Source: Acidobacteriota bacterium
GTDB taxonomy: Bacteria > Acidobacteriota > Thermoanaerobaculia > Multivoradales > Multivoraceae
Direction of reading: 5' to 3'
NCBI GenBank assembly: GCA_029263415.1
Contig: JAJCXN010000055.1
Location: forward strand, 1-64,000
Length of the DNA stretch: 64,000 nt
In this document: positions 41,543-49,656 of the stretch, piece by piece
How the letters are laid out: each line of letters begins with the position of its first letter
How positions within the stretch are numbered: position 1 is the first letter of the stretch
Notes under the pieces: generated by a model
The model's database searches: none
What the model saw: the letters and a program-made list of their open reading frames with translations, nothing else
What the model was told of the DNA's origin: nothing
Made by a program: the position numbers and the translations under genes

Positions 41543-43143
41543 AGTGAAACCTCCTGCTTTGCGGATTCTTGTTTGTTGTCGAAGCGATGGGCGAGTGAGA
41601 GCCGCTTGCGAGCCGAAGCCCAGAAGGCCATCTGGGCCCTGGCGTAGGCACGCTCCTTCGTTGACTGAGGGATGGTCACCGCCTGTGCTGAATCTTCGAA
41701 TGTGGCAGCGGCGTAGCCCAAGACGGTGTTGTCCCAGCTTTGGTCAATCGCGTAGTCGTCATCCATATCGAGCGTCTCCCATAGCGATTGAAAGAATGCT
41801 CGATCGATCTCGCGGTCGAAGCTTTGGATCCAAGGGTCGGCCCGGTCGTCTCTGAAGTTGATGTCCTCGGGGCCCCCTTGGAGGAGGATTAGGATGGCGG
41901 GTTTCAGTACCTTGAGTTGCGTGTCGCGAGCTCGTTCGATCCGTCTTTGAGCAACCTCACCCAGTCGCTCGCGCCCGGCGCTGGTTCCTAGGGAGAATGC
42001 TGCTTTCTTTGAGAGGGGTAGGTAACGTTCGCGGTATCCGTCGGTTGTGCCCTGGCCGCGGACCAAAACTTGTGCGATCAGGACGGGCGCCTCGCCGTCG
42101 TGATCGGTGATGCGAAGGGCTTCGCGAGATCGGAAGTCGCCACTCAACAACAGGTCTGAGACCAATCTGTAGTCGAACCCGTTCGAGCTGACCGTGAGAG
42201 CCTTCGTGGCTTTTACATCCACTTGGATCGGGGTCCAGATATCGCCAGTATCTCCGTTGAGCGACTTGGCGTCTAAGAAGGCCTTCTTGGACGATGCTGT
42301 GCGGGCCACCAACCATTTGCCGGTCCACAGCAGTCGAACACGGCGGCAAACCTCAATGAAGAAAGGGTCGAGCACAGAAGGAGAGATCGAATCTTTGCCA
42401 CCCCAAGGGTGCAGCCAGCAGAGCGCGAGCCCGCCCTTGTCCGGGTAACCATGACCGGCATCTTCAGAGGTTAGAGATGGCCTGTGGGCAAGAAGGACCG
42501 CCACGTCTCTCTTGAAGCGCGGACCGAAGCTGATACCCGGTGCGGCGCCCAACCCCGGCCGGCTGGAGAACCCGCCGTTCATCCTGGCAATGCCGTAGTT
42601 GCCAGCTCCGAAGAAGCCTTGCATGGTTTGCAGTGCGAGCAGAGAATACACCCAGTGTTCTGCACTCGGCGCGCCCAGGCGTTCTTGTTTCACGTCGTGA
42701 TTCCTGGTGGTCACCACGATGTCGAGTTCGTCGGGTTGCTGGACAGTCCCCTTGTACGCTGCTAGCGAGCCCTCCGGCACCGGGTTTTGAAGGAACGCCG
42801 GTTGACTTAGGTCGTCGACGACTAAGCTCCAGCAGTTCGACGAGGCCACACCCCCAAGCCGCAGTAAACCTTCAGCCCAGTCACTCTCCTCGAGCAATTC
42901 GATTGGTCGATGGTCGGCATCCTGAAACAGCACAAGAGCGGCACATTGCACAAGAAAGGCGTGCCAAGCGTGCTGTTGATGAGGGCGGAGACTGACGAAG
43001 TTGACGGATTCGCCTGCGCTCAACAGCTCTAGTACACCTGGAAGAGTAAAGGCTGATGGTGGGCCGGATTCGCGATCGACTTCTACGGTGAAGTACCGCT
43101 TCTCGAGCATGCTGCTTGTTGGAGGCGCTGTTTCTGGTGGCAT
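41539..43143 (-). CDS. cse1: Cascade large subunit Cse1 (Cas8e/CasA)
   Basis: The 534-residue protein recognises the PAM and recruits Cas3. It shows FTLPGVLELLSAGESVNFVS, HQQHAWHAFLVQCAALVLFQ and SAEHWVYSLLALQTMQGFFG with GNYGIARMNGGFSSRPGLG, the last being the strongest Cse1 signature. C-terminal helices (AYARAQMAFWASARKRLSLA) form the four-helix bundle. ATG 43143 has no visible ribosome binding site; ATG 43110 (MLEKRYFTVEV) is possible. It lies 80 bases after cas3, and that gap holds two hairpins described separately. Confidence 0.94.
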   Translation of the reverse strand: MPPETAPPTSSMLEKRYFTVEVDRESGPPSAFTLPGVLELLSAGESVNFVSLRPHQQHAWHAFLVQCAALVLFQDADHRPIELLEESDWAEGLLRLGGVASSNCWSLVVDDLSQPAFLQNPVPEGSLAAYKGTVQQPDELDIVVTTRNHDVKQERLGAPSAEHWVYSLLALQTMQGFFGAGNYGIARMNGGFSSRPGLGAAPGISFGPRFKRDVAVLLAHRPSLTSEDAGHGYPDKGGLALCWLHPWGGKDSISPSVLDPFFIEVCRRVRLLWTGKWLVARTASSKKAFLDAKSLNGDTGDIWTPIQVDVKATKALTVSSNGFDYRLVSDLLLSGDFRSREALRITDHDGEAPVLIAQVLVRGQGTTDGYRERYLPLSKKAAFSLGTSAGRERLGEVAQRRIERARDTQLKVLKPAILILLQGGPEDINFRDDRADPWIQSFDREIDRAFFQSLWETLDMDDDYAIDQSWDNTVLGYAAATFEDSAQAVTIPQSTKERAYARAQMAFWASARKRLSLAHRFDNKQESAKQEVSL

Positions 43144-43205
43144 GAGGTGGGGGTGCTTTCGGCTATGTAGTTGCTTCCACTATTAGAAGTGCGACATCGA
43201 GCGTT

Positions 43206-43253
43206 CCCCGCCTACGCGGGGGCTCACTGGCCTTCAACCACGGTTTGAAGGCC
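43206..43253. repeat. Two tandem hairpins at the cas3-cse1 junction, one repeat-like
   Basis: CCCCGC at 43206-43211 and GCGGGG at 43216-43221 form a six-base stem around CTAC, directly after the cas3 stop codon. The same core (TTCCCCGC...GCGG) marks type I-E CRISPR repeats; over 28 bases it shares 18 with the repeat of this array. Next to it, inside the last cas3 codons, GGCCTTCAA (43229-43237) pairs with TTGAAGGCC (43245-43253). No T-run follows. The pair could be an mRNA-processing or attenuation element that separates cas3 from Cascade expression, or a solitary repeat. Structure is seen; function is inferred. Confidence 0.5.
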
Positions 43254-45902
43254 GGTCCTGGTATAGATGAACGGTCGATCGGCGGCCACGAAGTGGACGG
43301 CTCCGCCGGCCTCGGTCACGTTCTGGGCTGTGATCTCGCCGTCCGTCTCGCCCAGCTGACGTGCCGGTATTGAAAGCTGCTCGAGCTTCGATCCGAAAGG
43401 TGTTGTCACGGGTTGTTCGAAGTCGATCAGTCGGTCGTCGGCTCCCAGACGGGTGAGCACTTTCCGATAGGTGTCCTTGCCTGGGAACAACACGTCTGGG
43501 TCTAAGAAGCTAAGGTCACGCCGGATCAAGTCGGCACGCGCGATGCCCTTGGCTGCGTACTCTTCGCCTTGAATTTCTCTGCGATGGTAGAGCCAGCGTT
43601 CGTCGGAGGCTTCGAGTTCGCTGATGTTTCCAGAGTGCAAAGCCGATTCGACCAGGCACCGATTGTCTCGTGGAATCTGTACCTCACCTCGCAGCGCTAG
43701 TTGGCGTTGTGTTAGTTCAAGAATGCGAAGATCGCGATAGACGGTTCCCATGCCACCGGGTCCAAAGCTTCTACCCTTCTTGTTGATGAGTTCCACAAGG
43801 CTCTCCTCCGGGGCTGCAACCAAGAGACGGGCTTGCTCGGAGCCGGGTGGGCGGTCGCGCGTATGCCGGTGCAGCCGTCCGGCTCGCTGCAGGAGGACAT
43901 CCATCGGAGCGAGATCACTGATCATGAAATCCGCGTCGAGGTCGAGGGATTGCTCGCAGGTTTGCGTCGCTGCAACAACCGCCCCTGAGGAGTGAGGTTC
44001 ACTGAAGGAATCGCGCTCCCTTCCGAGCCGATCTTCGAGTGCCCAATCCAGCAGTTTTCGATCTTCCTTGGAGTATCGGCTATGGTGTGTGGTTACCAAA
44101 CCTTTGCAGGTGAAGAGACACTGTTCTAAGTTCTGCTCGCCGGCGATGGACTCTAGAGCCTCCTGAACTGCGAGGCAGCCCTTGACTGTGTTGCGGATGA
44201 TCAAAACCTTTGCACCCGCGGCGGCTGCATCAAGCGCAAGATTCGCGATCGTCTGCGGTGCCTCCAGGAGCGGTCGGCAGACGAACTGGACTACCTTCTG
44301 ACCGGTACCGCGATCAGTCACAGAGAACCTTGTCCCGGGTTCGATCAGCTCCGGCACTGGGTCGGCTGTTCGAGCGATCGAAAGTAGAGGATAGGGGGTG
44401 TTCACAGCTTGTTCGACGGACGGAGCACCTTCTTTCCCTGCCCCTGGAATGGAACTGAGCAATCTATGTCGGGCTTCGGCTCCGAGCGTTGCAGACAGGA
44501 GCAATGAATGGCCGCCGGCACGAGTGTGGTGCTGCAGAACGTGCGCCAGGATCTGCGTCATGTAGAGATCGTTTGCATGGACCTCGTCCACGACCAACAA
44601 ACTGCGCAGCAATGAAGTGCTACGGAGGTGTGTATGGGAGACCACCAGAGATGAAAGCAGTACTTGGTCGATGGTTCCAGCGACGATCGCCCCAGCTAGG
44701 TAACGTTTTGGTTGCTCAGCTGCCCAACCCCGGTATGTTGCCAGTTCCTCGTTCTCGTCCCACCGGAACTGCCAGTTGGGTAGGCGCAGCCCGTTCTGAT
44801 CGTCGTAGCGCAAGTAGCCCGGCACCGCTAGCGTCACCGGCGGGGCTTCGCCGTTCTTGAACGCTCGCTTGATATCGGTCGTGAGCCTAGTGTGGATCTG
44901 GGTTGCAGCGGTCCGGGTGGGCAGAGCGAAATAGAGCGAATCCACCTGATCTGCGTGCAGCATTCGCAAGTAGTGCAAAAGTGCGGCTTCGGTCTTTCCC
45001 GATCCGGTCTCTGCCTCCAGTACGCAGATACTGCCCCCGCTCTGGATATCGAGTTCCTCGATCGACGCTTGTGCTGGCCGCGGTGACCACGTTGGATCCG
45101 CAAGTGTGCGGAATGTGGGTCTGGAGGGGCCCAGTGCAGCGCGCGCGGTATTTGGAGCAATAGAGAGTTTTTCTAGAGCCGTTTTCGCCTTCGCTCGGGC
45201 GAAGGGCATGCGGTCTTCGGACGGGTCATCTCCGAACGGAAAGAAGCGAGCGTTGTCGGAACCGATCCAGTCGGCCAAGGTCAACAGACCACACCAGGCA
45301 TGAATGAACTCGGTATTCGCCGGCAGAGAGTCAACCGTCTCTTGGCGGAAGGCTTTCGGAAACCAGCCGGAAGCCTGGTTTGAGAGGTCGGCGAGGCCCC
45401 GGATCGGATCCCGGCCGCCGGTGGCGGTTTGCCACCAAGGGAGATGGAGCGCGCCGGGAGCCGGGAGTGGTCTGCCGTGGTGGGAGATCGTGGCTTGCAA
45501 GAATGCAATCAGGTGTTCGAGGCTGTCGAACCAAGCCGCCATGTGATCGCACCTCAGGGCCGTTCGAGCCGCATCAGGGATTGGACCGTTTGAATGGAGT
45601 AGGTCGATTGCTTCCGTTAGGTGGCCAGCCCGATCTTTGCTCTTCGGATCTGACTTGTTCTGGAAGCCATGGTTGAGCTTGCCGAAGTCGTGGATTGCGG
45701 CGAAGTAGCCGAGGCGATCGAGATCAACTTCGGTGAGTGGTCGTTTCGCCAACACTGACATCCTTTGTCCAAGGATGGTGTGTTCAAGCAGCGCAGCAGC
45801 ACACGCTGCCACGTCGGCGCAATGGTGCGCGAGCGGGTGCCACGCTGGTGCTTGATCGTCGTTGCTGAGCTTCGCCCAGAATCCTGTTGGTTGGCCTCTC
45901 AT
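43224..45902 (-). CDS. cas3: CRISPR-associated helicase-nuclease Cas3 (I-E)
   Basis: The 892-residue protein has an N-terminal HD nuclease (WHPLAHHCADVAACAAALLE at about 19-38, FAAIHDFGKLNHGF with the HD pair at about 70) and a superfamily 2 helicase. Walker A is EAETGSGKTEAALL (about 297), motif II LLVVDEVHAND (about 434), motif III LLLSATLGAEA (about 460) and motif VI LLQRAGRLHRH. The SLDLDADFMISDLAPMD stretch before motif VI is typical of Cas3. All key residues are present, so it should unwind and shred Cascade-marked DNA. Start ATG 45902 lies 15 bases after the WYL regulator stop. Confidence 0.97.
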   Translation of the reverse strand: MRGQPTGFWAKLSNDDQAPAWHPLAHHCADVAACAAALLEHTILGQRMSVLAKRPLTEVDLDRLGYFAAIHDFGKLNHGFQNKSDPKSKDRAGHLTEAIDLLHSNGPIPDAARTALRCDHMAAWFDSLEHLIAFLQATISHHGRPLPAPGALHLPWWQTATGGRDPIRGLADLSNQASGWFPKAFRQETVDSLPANTEFIHAWCGLLTLADWIGSDNARFFPFGDDPSEDRMPFARAKAKTALEKLSIAPNTARAALGPSRPTFRTLADPTWSPRPAQASIEELDIQSGGSICVLEAETGSGKTEAALLHYLRMLHADQVDSLYFALPTRTAATQIHTRLTTDIKRAFKNGEAPPVTLAVPGYLRYDDQNGLRLPNWQFRWDENEELATYRGWAAEQPKRYLAGAIVAGTIDQVLLSSLVVSHTHLRSTSLLRSLLVVDEVHANDLYMTQILAHVLQHHTRAGGHSLLLSATLGAEARHRLLSSIPGAGKEGAPSVEQAVNTPYPLLSIARTADPVPELIEPGTRFSVTDRGTGQKVVQFVCRPLLEAPQTIANLALDAAAAGAKVLIIRNTVKGCLAVQEALESIAGEQNLEQCLFTCKGLVTTHHSRYSKEDRKLLDWALEDRLGRERDSFSEPHSSGAVVAATQTCEQSLDLDADFMISDLAPMDVLLQRAGRLHRHTRDRPPGSEQARLLVAAPEESLVELINKKGRSFGPGGMGTVYRDLRILELTQRQLALRGEVQIPRDNRCLVESALHSGNISELEASDERWLYHRREIQGEEYAAKGIARADLIRRDLSFLDPDVLFPGKDTYRKVLTRLGADDRLIDFEQPVTTPFGSKLEQLSIPARQLGETDGEITAQNVTEAGGAVHFVAADRPFIYTRTGLQTVVEGQ

Positions 45903-45917
45903 CTCTTGCCAGGTGTT

Positions 45918-46880
45918 TTATCCTGAGTTCTTGTCAGTTCCTGACAACACGGTACCCCTTTTCGAGCAGCGATGCTCCCGCGCTGCGTTAAGCGCGATCG
46001 CGTTGATGCGCACGACAAGGTCGTGAGGGGCTTTGGCCCTGACGCGGCCGCCGAAGGCCACGACAAAACGCGCTATGTCTTCTACGTGTGAGATCGCTAC
46101 CGAATAGCGATGGCGACCGTCCCCCAACTCTTCATACCGGCCGAGGGGATGCAGTTGAGCCGTTCGGAAGTAGGCCGAAAGCTCCTCGTCAATCTCTAGG
46201 ACGGCTGTAGTTGTCTCGTCGCCTCGGAAAATTCGCCAGGTGTCATCGAGGTATTGGCTGAGGTCGAAGTCCCGGTCGAAGAAAGTGTCCAACGAATCGA
46301 ACCCGCTGATGCGGTCTAACCGAAAGATTAGGACCGACTTACGGTCCCAGCATCGGGCGGCAAGGTACCAGGCGTCGCTGCGATGAAACAGGGCATAGGG
46401 ATCTAGTTGCCGCCATCGCTTGCTCCCACTGGCGATGGATTCATACAAGACTCTGCACGTTTGGTGTTTCTTGATCGCGGAAGTCAGCGACTGGAGGGTT
46501 GCTTGAGAGATTGGGCCGGAGGTCTCAGGCCCCGTTGCCCGGGGCGCCTCGGCAGGCGAGCCTTCGCCATGAAGTAGCTTGTCCCTCAACGAGTCCAGTA
46601 CACCCTGTCCAAGTGCTTTTGCGTGCGGACCTTCCAAGAGTAAGACCAGGGCTAGTTGCTCTTGATAGCTCAGCAATAGCGTGGTCTTAGCGCCGGATAC
46701 TAGCCGCCATCCTCTTGCACCGCGGACGATGGGTGCGCCGAGGCGATCAAGCCCATCAACGTCGCGATACACCGTTCGTACTGACACGTCCAGTCGGCGT
46801 GCTAGCTCTTCAGGTGTGCGCTCGCGTTGACCAGCGAGGAGCGCGTGCAGGCGGATGAGGCGCTCTGGGCGACCGGGCAC
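45918..46880 (-). CDS. WYL-domain transcriptional regulator heading the cas operon
   Basis: The 320-residue protein has an N-terminal winged helix (RLIRLHALLAGQRERTPEEL, then SVRTVYRDVDGLDRLGAPIV) and a WYL domain from about 140 (YALFHRSDAWYLAARCWDRK) with a C-terminal WCX extension (VAISHVEDIARFVVAFGGRV). WYL proteins of this kind sense oligonucleotides or nucleic-acid signals and often control CRISPR-Cas or other defence loci. It is the first gene of the minus-strand series, 15 bases before cas3, so it probably regulates the whole operon, including itself. The start GTG 46880 directly follows the end of the decayed serine hydrolase copy. Confidence 0.93.
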   Translation of the reverse strand: MPGRPERLIRLHALLAGQRERTPEELARRLDVSVRTVYRDVDGLDRLGAPIVRGARGWRLVSGAKTTLLLSYQEQLALVLLLEGPHAKALGQGVLDSLRDKLLHGEGSPAEAPRATGPETSGPISQATLQSLTSAIKKHQTCRVLYESIASGSKRWRQLDPYALFHRSDAWYLAARCWDRKSVLIFRLDRISGFDSLDTFFDRDFDLSQYLDDTWRIFRGDETTTAVLEIDEELSAYFRTAQLHPLGRYEELGDGRHRYSVAISHVEDIARFVVAFGGRVRAKAPHDLVVRINAIALNAAREHRCSKRGTVLSGTDKNSG

Positions 46881-47318
46881 CTAGTTGGAATCCTCGTTAG
46901 ACAAGCCCGCCAGTAGTGGGGCCCACTGGCGCGGGCTGTGGTTGCCTGGCTGAGTACGAGGTTGGTTTGGCAAAATGGGTTTGGCTATTTGTCTCAACTC
47001 CCTGCGATTTATAACACGACAGTTTGTGATTTGTCGATCTGGCGCGGTCCGTTGGTCCCCTTCGGTATCGACGGGTCGTTTGACTTGATGGGTGGATGCG
47101 ATCTTCGGTTGATAGAAGGCTCGCTCGGCCACGCGGTGGGAAGTGAACAGCCGGTTGCGCATCAGAATCACCTGCACGCCGGCTTGGACCATGGCGCGTT
47201 GGGCTTGAAAGTAGTCTTAGCTTGTTTCCTGCTGAGCCGCCGCTGGCGAAAAGTGGCGATTATGAAGAGGTGACGGCGACGGCTGCTTGGAGCGGCGACG
47301 GTTGGCGCTGCTGGTCAT
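46881..47318 (-). pseudogene. Decayed 5' copy of the serine hydrolase gene at 31793-33268
   Basis: On the minus strand 47318-47140 matches the first 60 or so codons of the hydrolase at 33256-33070 closely over both bases and frame, for example CAACCGTCGCCGCTCC in both. The intact reading DYFQSQRAMIQAGVQAILMC corresponds here to DYFQAQRAMVQAGVQVILMR, preceded by TAA where the intact gene has TAC (Tyr). Frameshifts break the signal-peptide part. After about 47080 similarity fades and the catalytic domain is absent. It is a truncated remnant in the same orientation as the intact copy, abutting the WYL gene. Upstream of the start codons the two copies no longer match. Confidence 0.8.
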
Positions 47319-47506
47319 GTAGACCGGGTGCATTGGGCTCACGATGATCAGTGGACGACTCACGCGGTACTTTGAGCACCTGAGTCTCATCGCACGCTCG
47401 GCACCGTGGCATCCATCCGCCGGCCTGAACGATCTTCTCTAGATCGAGATCGTCGAAGTGACCACAGGCAACTCTTCACAGTGACGGAGTTTTGGGAGCT
47501 GCACTT
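47319..47506 (-). other. Remnant region with a Cys-rich fragment
   Basis: On the minus strand around 47455-47380 an open stretch reads CGHFDDLDLEKIVQAGG followed by MPRCRACDE, with CxxC-like pairs resembling a zinc ribbon. It has no start codon context and runs into the decayed hydrolase copy. I cannot name a parent family; it may belong to a lost mobile-element gene. Confidence 0.3.
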
Positions 47507-47870
47507 TTAGTCGAGCACCAGAAGTCTTGGCCGCAAATAAGTGGTCATCAGGCGCTCGACGCGGTCCAGTTTGTGAGTCTTGCGGAAGCGTGGAGACGAG
47601 GTCGCGGCACGACACGAAAGAGATGTTGTGTCCTGCAGCCTCGGCCTTGAGACTGGTTCCGACCGCGAAGGCGGTCTTGCCAACGCCAGGTGGTCCCCCA
47701 AGCAAGACGTTGACTCCTTCTTCCAGGAACTTCCAGGAAGCTGTAGGAAACGTCACAAAGCGGGGGGTTACACCAACGGAGCGCAAGTATCTGATCGAAC
47801 TGGCTAGCGACTTTGTCGAGGTTCTCAGTCGGTCCGTAATATTCCTGCGCGAACCGGCCAAACGGGACCT
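47507..47870 (-). pseudogene. IS21 istB (helper ATPase) fragment, frameshifted
   Basis: The minus strand reads EEGVNVLLGGPPGVGKTAFA and SFVSCRDLVSTLPQ, the Walker A region of IstB, the ATPase that assists IS21 transposition. The frame then shifts, and the next frame continues HKLDRVERLMTTYLRPRLLV-LD, the stretch before Walker B, and stops at once. The remaining C-terminal two fifths and any istA gene are missing. The fragment overlaps the end of the DUF1566 gene, so an IS21 insertion here may have cut that gene's last codons before decaying. Confidence 0.7.
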
Positions 47871-49105
47871 GTAAAAGTCTTGGTAGCGTTTACGACGCTG
47901 CCGATGTCGAGGTGGACGAACCAAGCGTTGGGGGGATGGTTTGCGTCCGATGTCGACGACCAATAGAACAACAACTGCACGCCGGAGAACGGGTCGCCTT
48001 CCGTCCACGGTCCCGTCCCCGCGGTGTTTGAAATGGCGGGAGAAGAGAACTCGTAGTCGATGAGACTCTGGAGCTCCTGCACGTTGGGCAAGCGCCAATC
48101 CCCGGCTGCGGAGGCGTCCGTCAGTTCGCAGGCCCCCGATGCCAGCGTGTTCGCGTCCGTCAAGGCCGTAGCCCAGGTCTTGTTACCGAAGCAGTTCGCA
48201 TCCTTCAACCAGATTAAGGCCGTGAGGTCGTCCGTCACCGTACCGTCGCCGTTATCAGTGAACCGCGGAACCGGCCACTGCACTCCACTGCGAAGGTCTC
48301 CGTCCTGACCGGAGCCGGCACACGGAATCACCGTTCCCGCCGCGTCCCAGCACGTCTTCTGTCCGGTCGCCGGCGCTGGAGCCGGTGTCGGTGTCCCGCC
48401 CCCCGACCAGGCACTCTGGTCGCCCGATTCGAAGCCGTCGGCGAAGATCTGCCCGCCTCCTCGGACCGGCCATACGACCCATTGGTCGATCTTTGAGACA
48501 TTGACGACACTGCCGACGTCAAAGCCGACGAACCACGCATTCGAAGGGTTCTCGACATCCGATGTCGAAGACCAGTACGGCAACACCTCCTTGAAACCGT
48601 GGAACGGGTCGCCCTCCGCCCACCGCCCCGTCCCTGCGGTGTTCGAAAGGGCGGGAGAAGAGAACTCGTAGTCGAGCAGGCTGTGGAGTTCCTGCACGTT
48701 CGGCAGGCGCCAGCTTCCGGCTGTAGAACCGTCCGTCAGCCCGCAGGTCCCCGATGCCAACGCTGCAGCTGCCGACAGCGCTGTCGTCCAAACGCCTGCG
48801 CCATCAGCATCCACTCCCGCCAGATCCGCACAGCTCCCATCCTTCAGCCAGACTAGGGCCGTGAGGTTGTCCGTTACCGTTCCGTCACCTTGGTCCGTGA
48901 AGCGGGGAACTGGCCACTGTACTCCGCGGCGAAGGTCTCCGTCCTGGCCGGTGCCGACACAAGAAATCGCCGTTCCTGCCGCGTCCCAACACGTCGTTTG
49001 TCCGGTCGTCGGCACCGGCGCTACCTGTGCGCTCACTACCGCCGCCGCGAAACCTGCCGTGCACACTACACTCGCCTTCCAGGCTGCTCGCACTTTGCTT
49101 GGCAT
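47825..49105 (-). CDS. Secreted protein with two DUF1566 (Lcl_C) repeats
   Basis: The 426-residue protein has a signal peptide (VVCTAGFAAAVVSAQ) and two copies of one module, at about 30-215 and 245-420. Each copy contains CWDAAGT, VQWPVPRFTD, DGTVTD and LTALVWLKD. Each then has a variable insert, WRLPNVQEL(H/Q)SL and PYWSSTSD or FYWSSTSD, and ends VVWPVR or PVWPVR. These are DUF1566/Lcl C-terminal modules seen in secreted, surface-linked proteins of unknown role. IFADGFESGDQSAW stands between the modules; that motif normally closes proteins of this group. The last residues (AGILRTD) lie in DNA shared with an istB remnant, so the original C-terminus may be lost. Confidence 0.75.
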   Translation of the reverse strand: MPSKVRAAWKASVVCTAGFAAAVVSAQVAPVPTTGQTTCWDAAGTAISCVGTGQDGDLRRGVQWPVPRFTDQGDGTVTDNLTALVWLKDGSCADLAGVDADGAGVWTTALSAAAALASGTCGLTDGSTAGSWRLPNVQELHSLLDYEFSSPALSNTAGTGRWAEGDPFHGFKEVLPYWSSTSDVENPSNAWFVGFDVGSVVNVSKIDQWVVWPVRGGGQIFADGFESGDQSAWSGGGTPTPAPAPATGQKTCWDAAGTVIPCAGSGQDGDLRSGVQWPVPRFTDNGDGTVTDDLTALIWLKDANCFGNKTWATALTDANTLASGACELTDASAAGDWRLPNVQELQSLIDYEFSSPAISNTAGTGPWTEGDPFSGVQLLFYWSSTSDANHPPNAWFVHLDIGSVVNATKTFTGPVWPVRAGILRTD

Positions 49106-49269
49106 CGAAGTCCCTCTTCTTGTAGTTGCCCGAGGACCACCCGGACCTCCGCATCAGGTTACCAGGCCGATTGGTGAGTTCATTCATGCCGCGCTGCATC
49201 AGTGGGAGAACTCTCCCTCCGAAAACGATTGTCCCTGCAACGCCCCTGCGGAACCGCGCTGCACCAACC

Positions 49270-49508
49270 AACGTGTCACCCGAATCGAAGCCGTCGTTGA
49301 AGATCTCCAGGTCTGCAAGCTGCGCCACCTCTGTAGCACTCAGATTCCGAGCGCGGAGTCTGACGTCGTCGAGCGAACCTCGAGGTACGGGCTCGGGATG
49401 CCCTGACTCGGCTGTGCCCATTTGGGAGGTTGTGTCTTGGATTGGGGAGCGCCCTCGTTGTTGTCGCCGCCGAGCAGAACGCCGTCGAGATAGAAACTGA
49501 ATAGCGTT
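49270..49508 (-). pseudogene. LamG-type domain C-terminal fragment, frameshifted
   Basis: One minus-strand frame reads FYLDGVLLGGDNNEGAPQ (49500-49440 region). Another continues GSLDDVRLRARNLSATEVAQ and EIFNDGFDSGD (49385-49271), which is the end of a concanavalin A-like LamG domain followed by the DGFxSGD tail. The two need a frameshift to join, no start or upstream part is present, and the frame then drifts into unrelated sequence. It is a remnant of a secreted protein lying upstream of the DUF1566 gene. Confidence 0.6.
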
Positions 49509-49656
49509 TACCTACTGAAAGTGACGGAGAGCCGCGAAATGCGGCTTGATGACCAGTATCCGGCGGCCTCTGGAAGCCAGTCATATTCCAGAGATGTTGA
49601 GATACGGGCGAGCTAAGATTGCTGCAGCAAAACTCCCTACTGGAAAGGTCTCCACC

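Noticed and set aside
33269-47500. Integration (att) sites or an integrase that would make the CRISPR-Cas region a mobile island
   Set aside because: I found no integrase, tRNA gene or short direct repeats at the borders beyond the hydrolase copies.
47439-48098. One 219-residue protein spanning 47439-48098 on the minus strand
   Set aside because: Its first 70 residues are the DUF1566 gene read in a wrong frame, and the rest is an istB fragment that needs a frameshift to continue.
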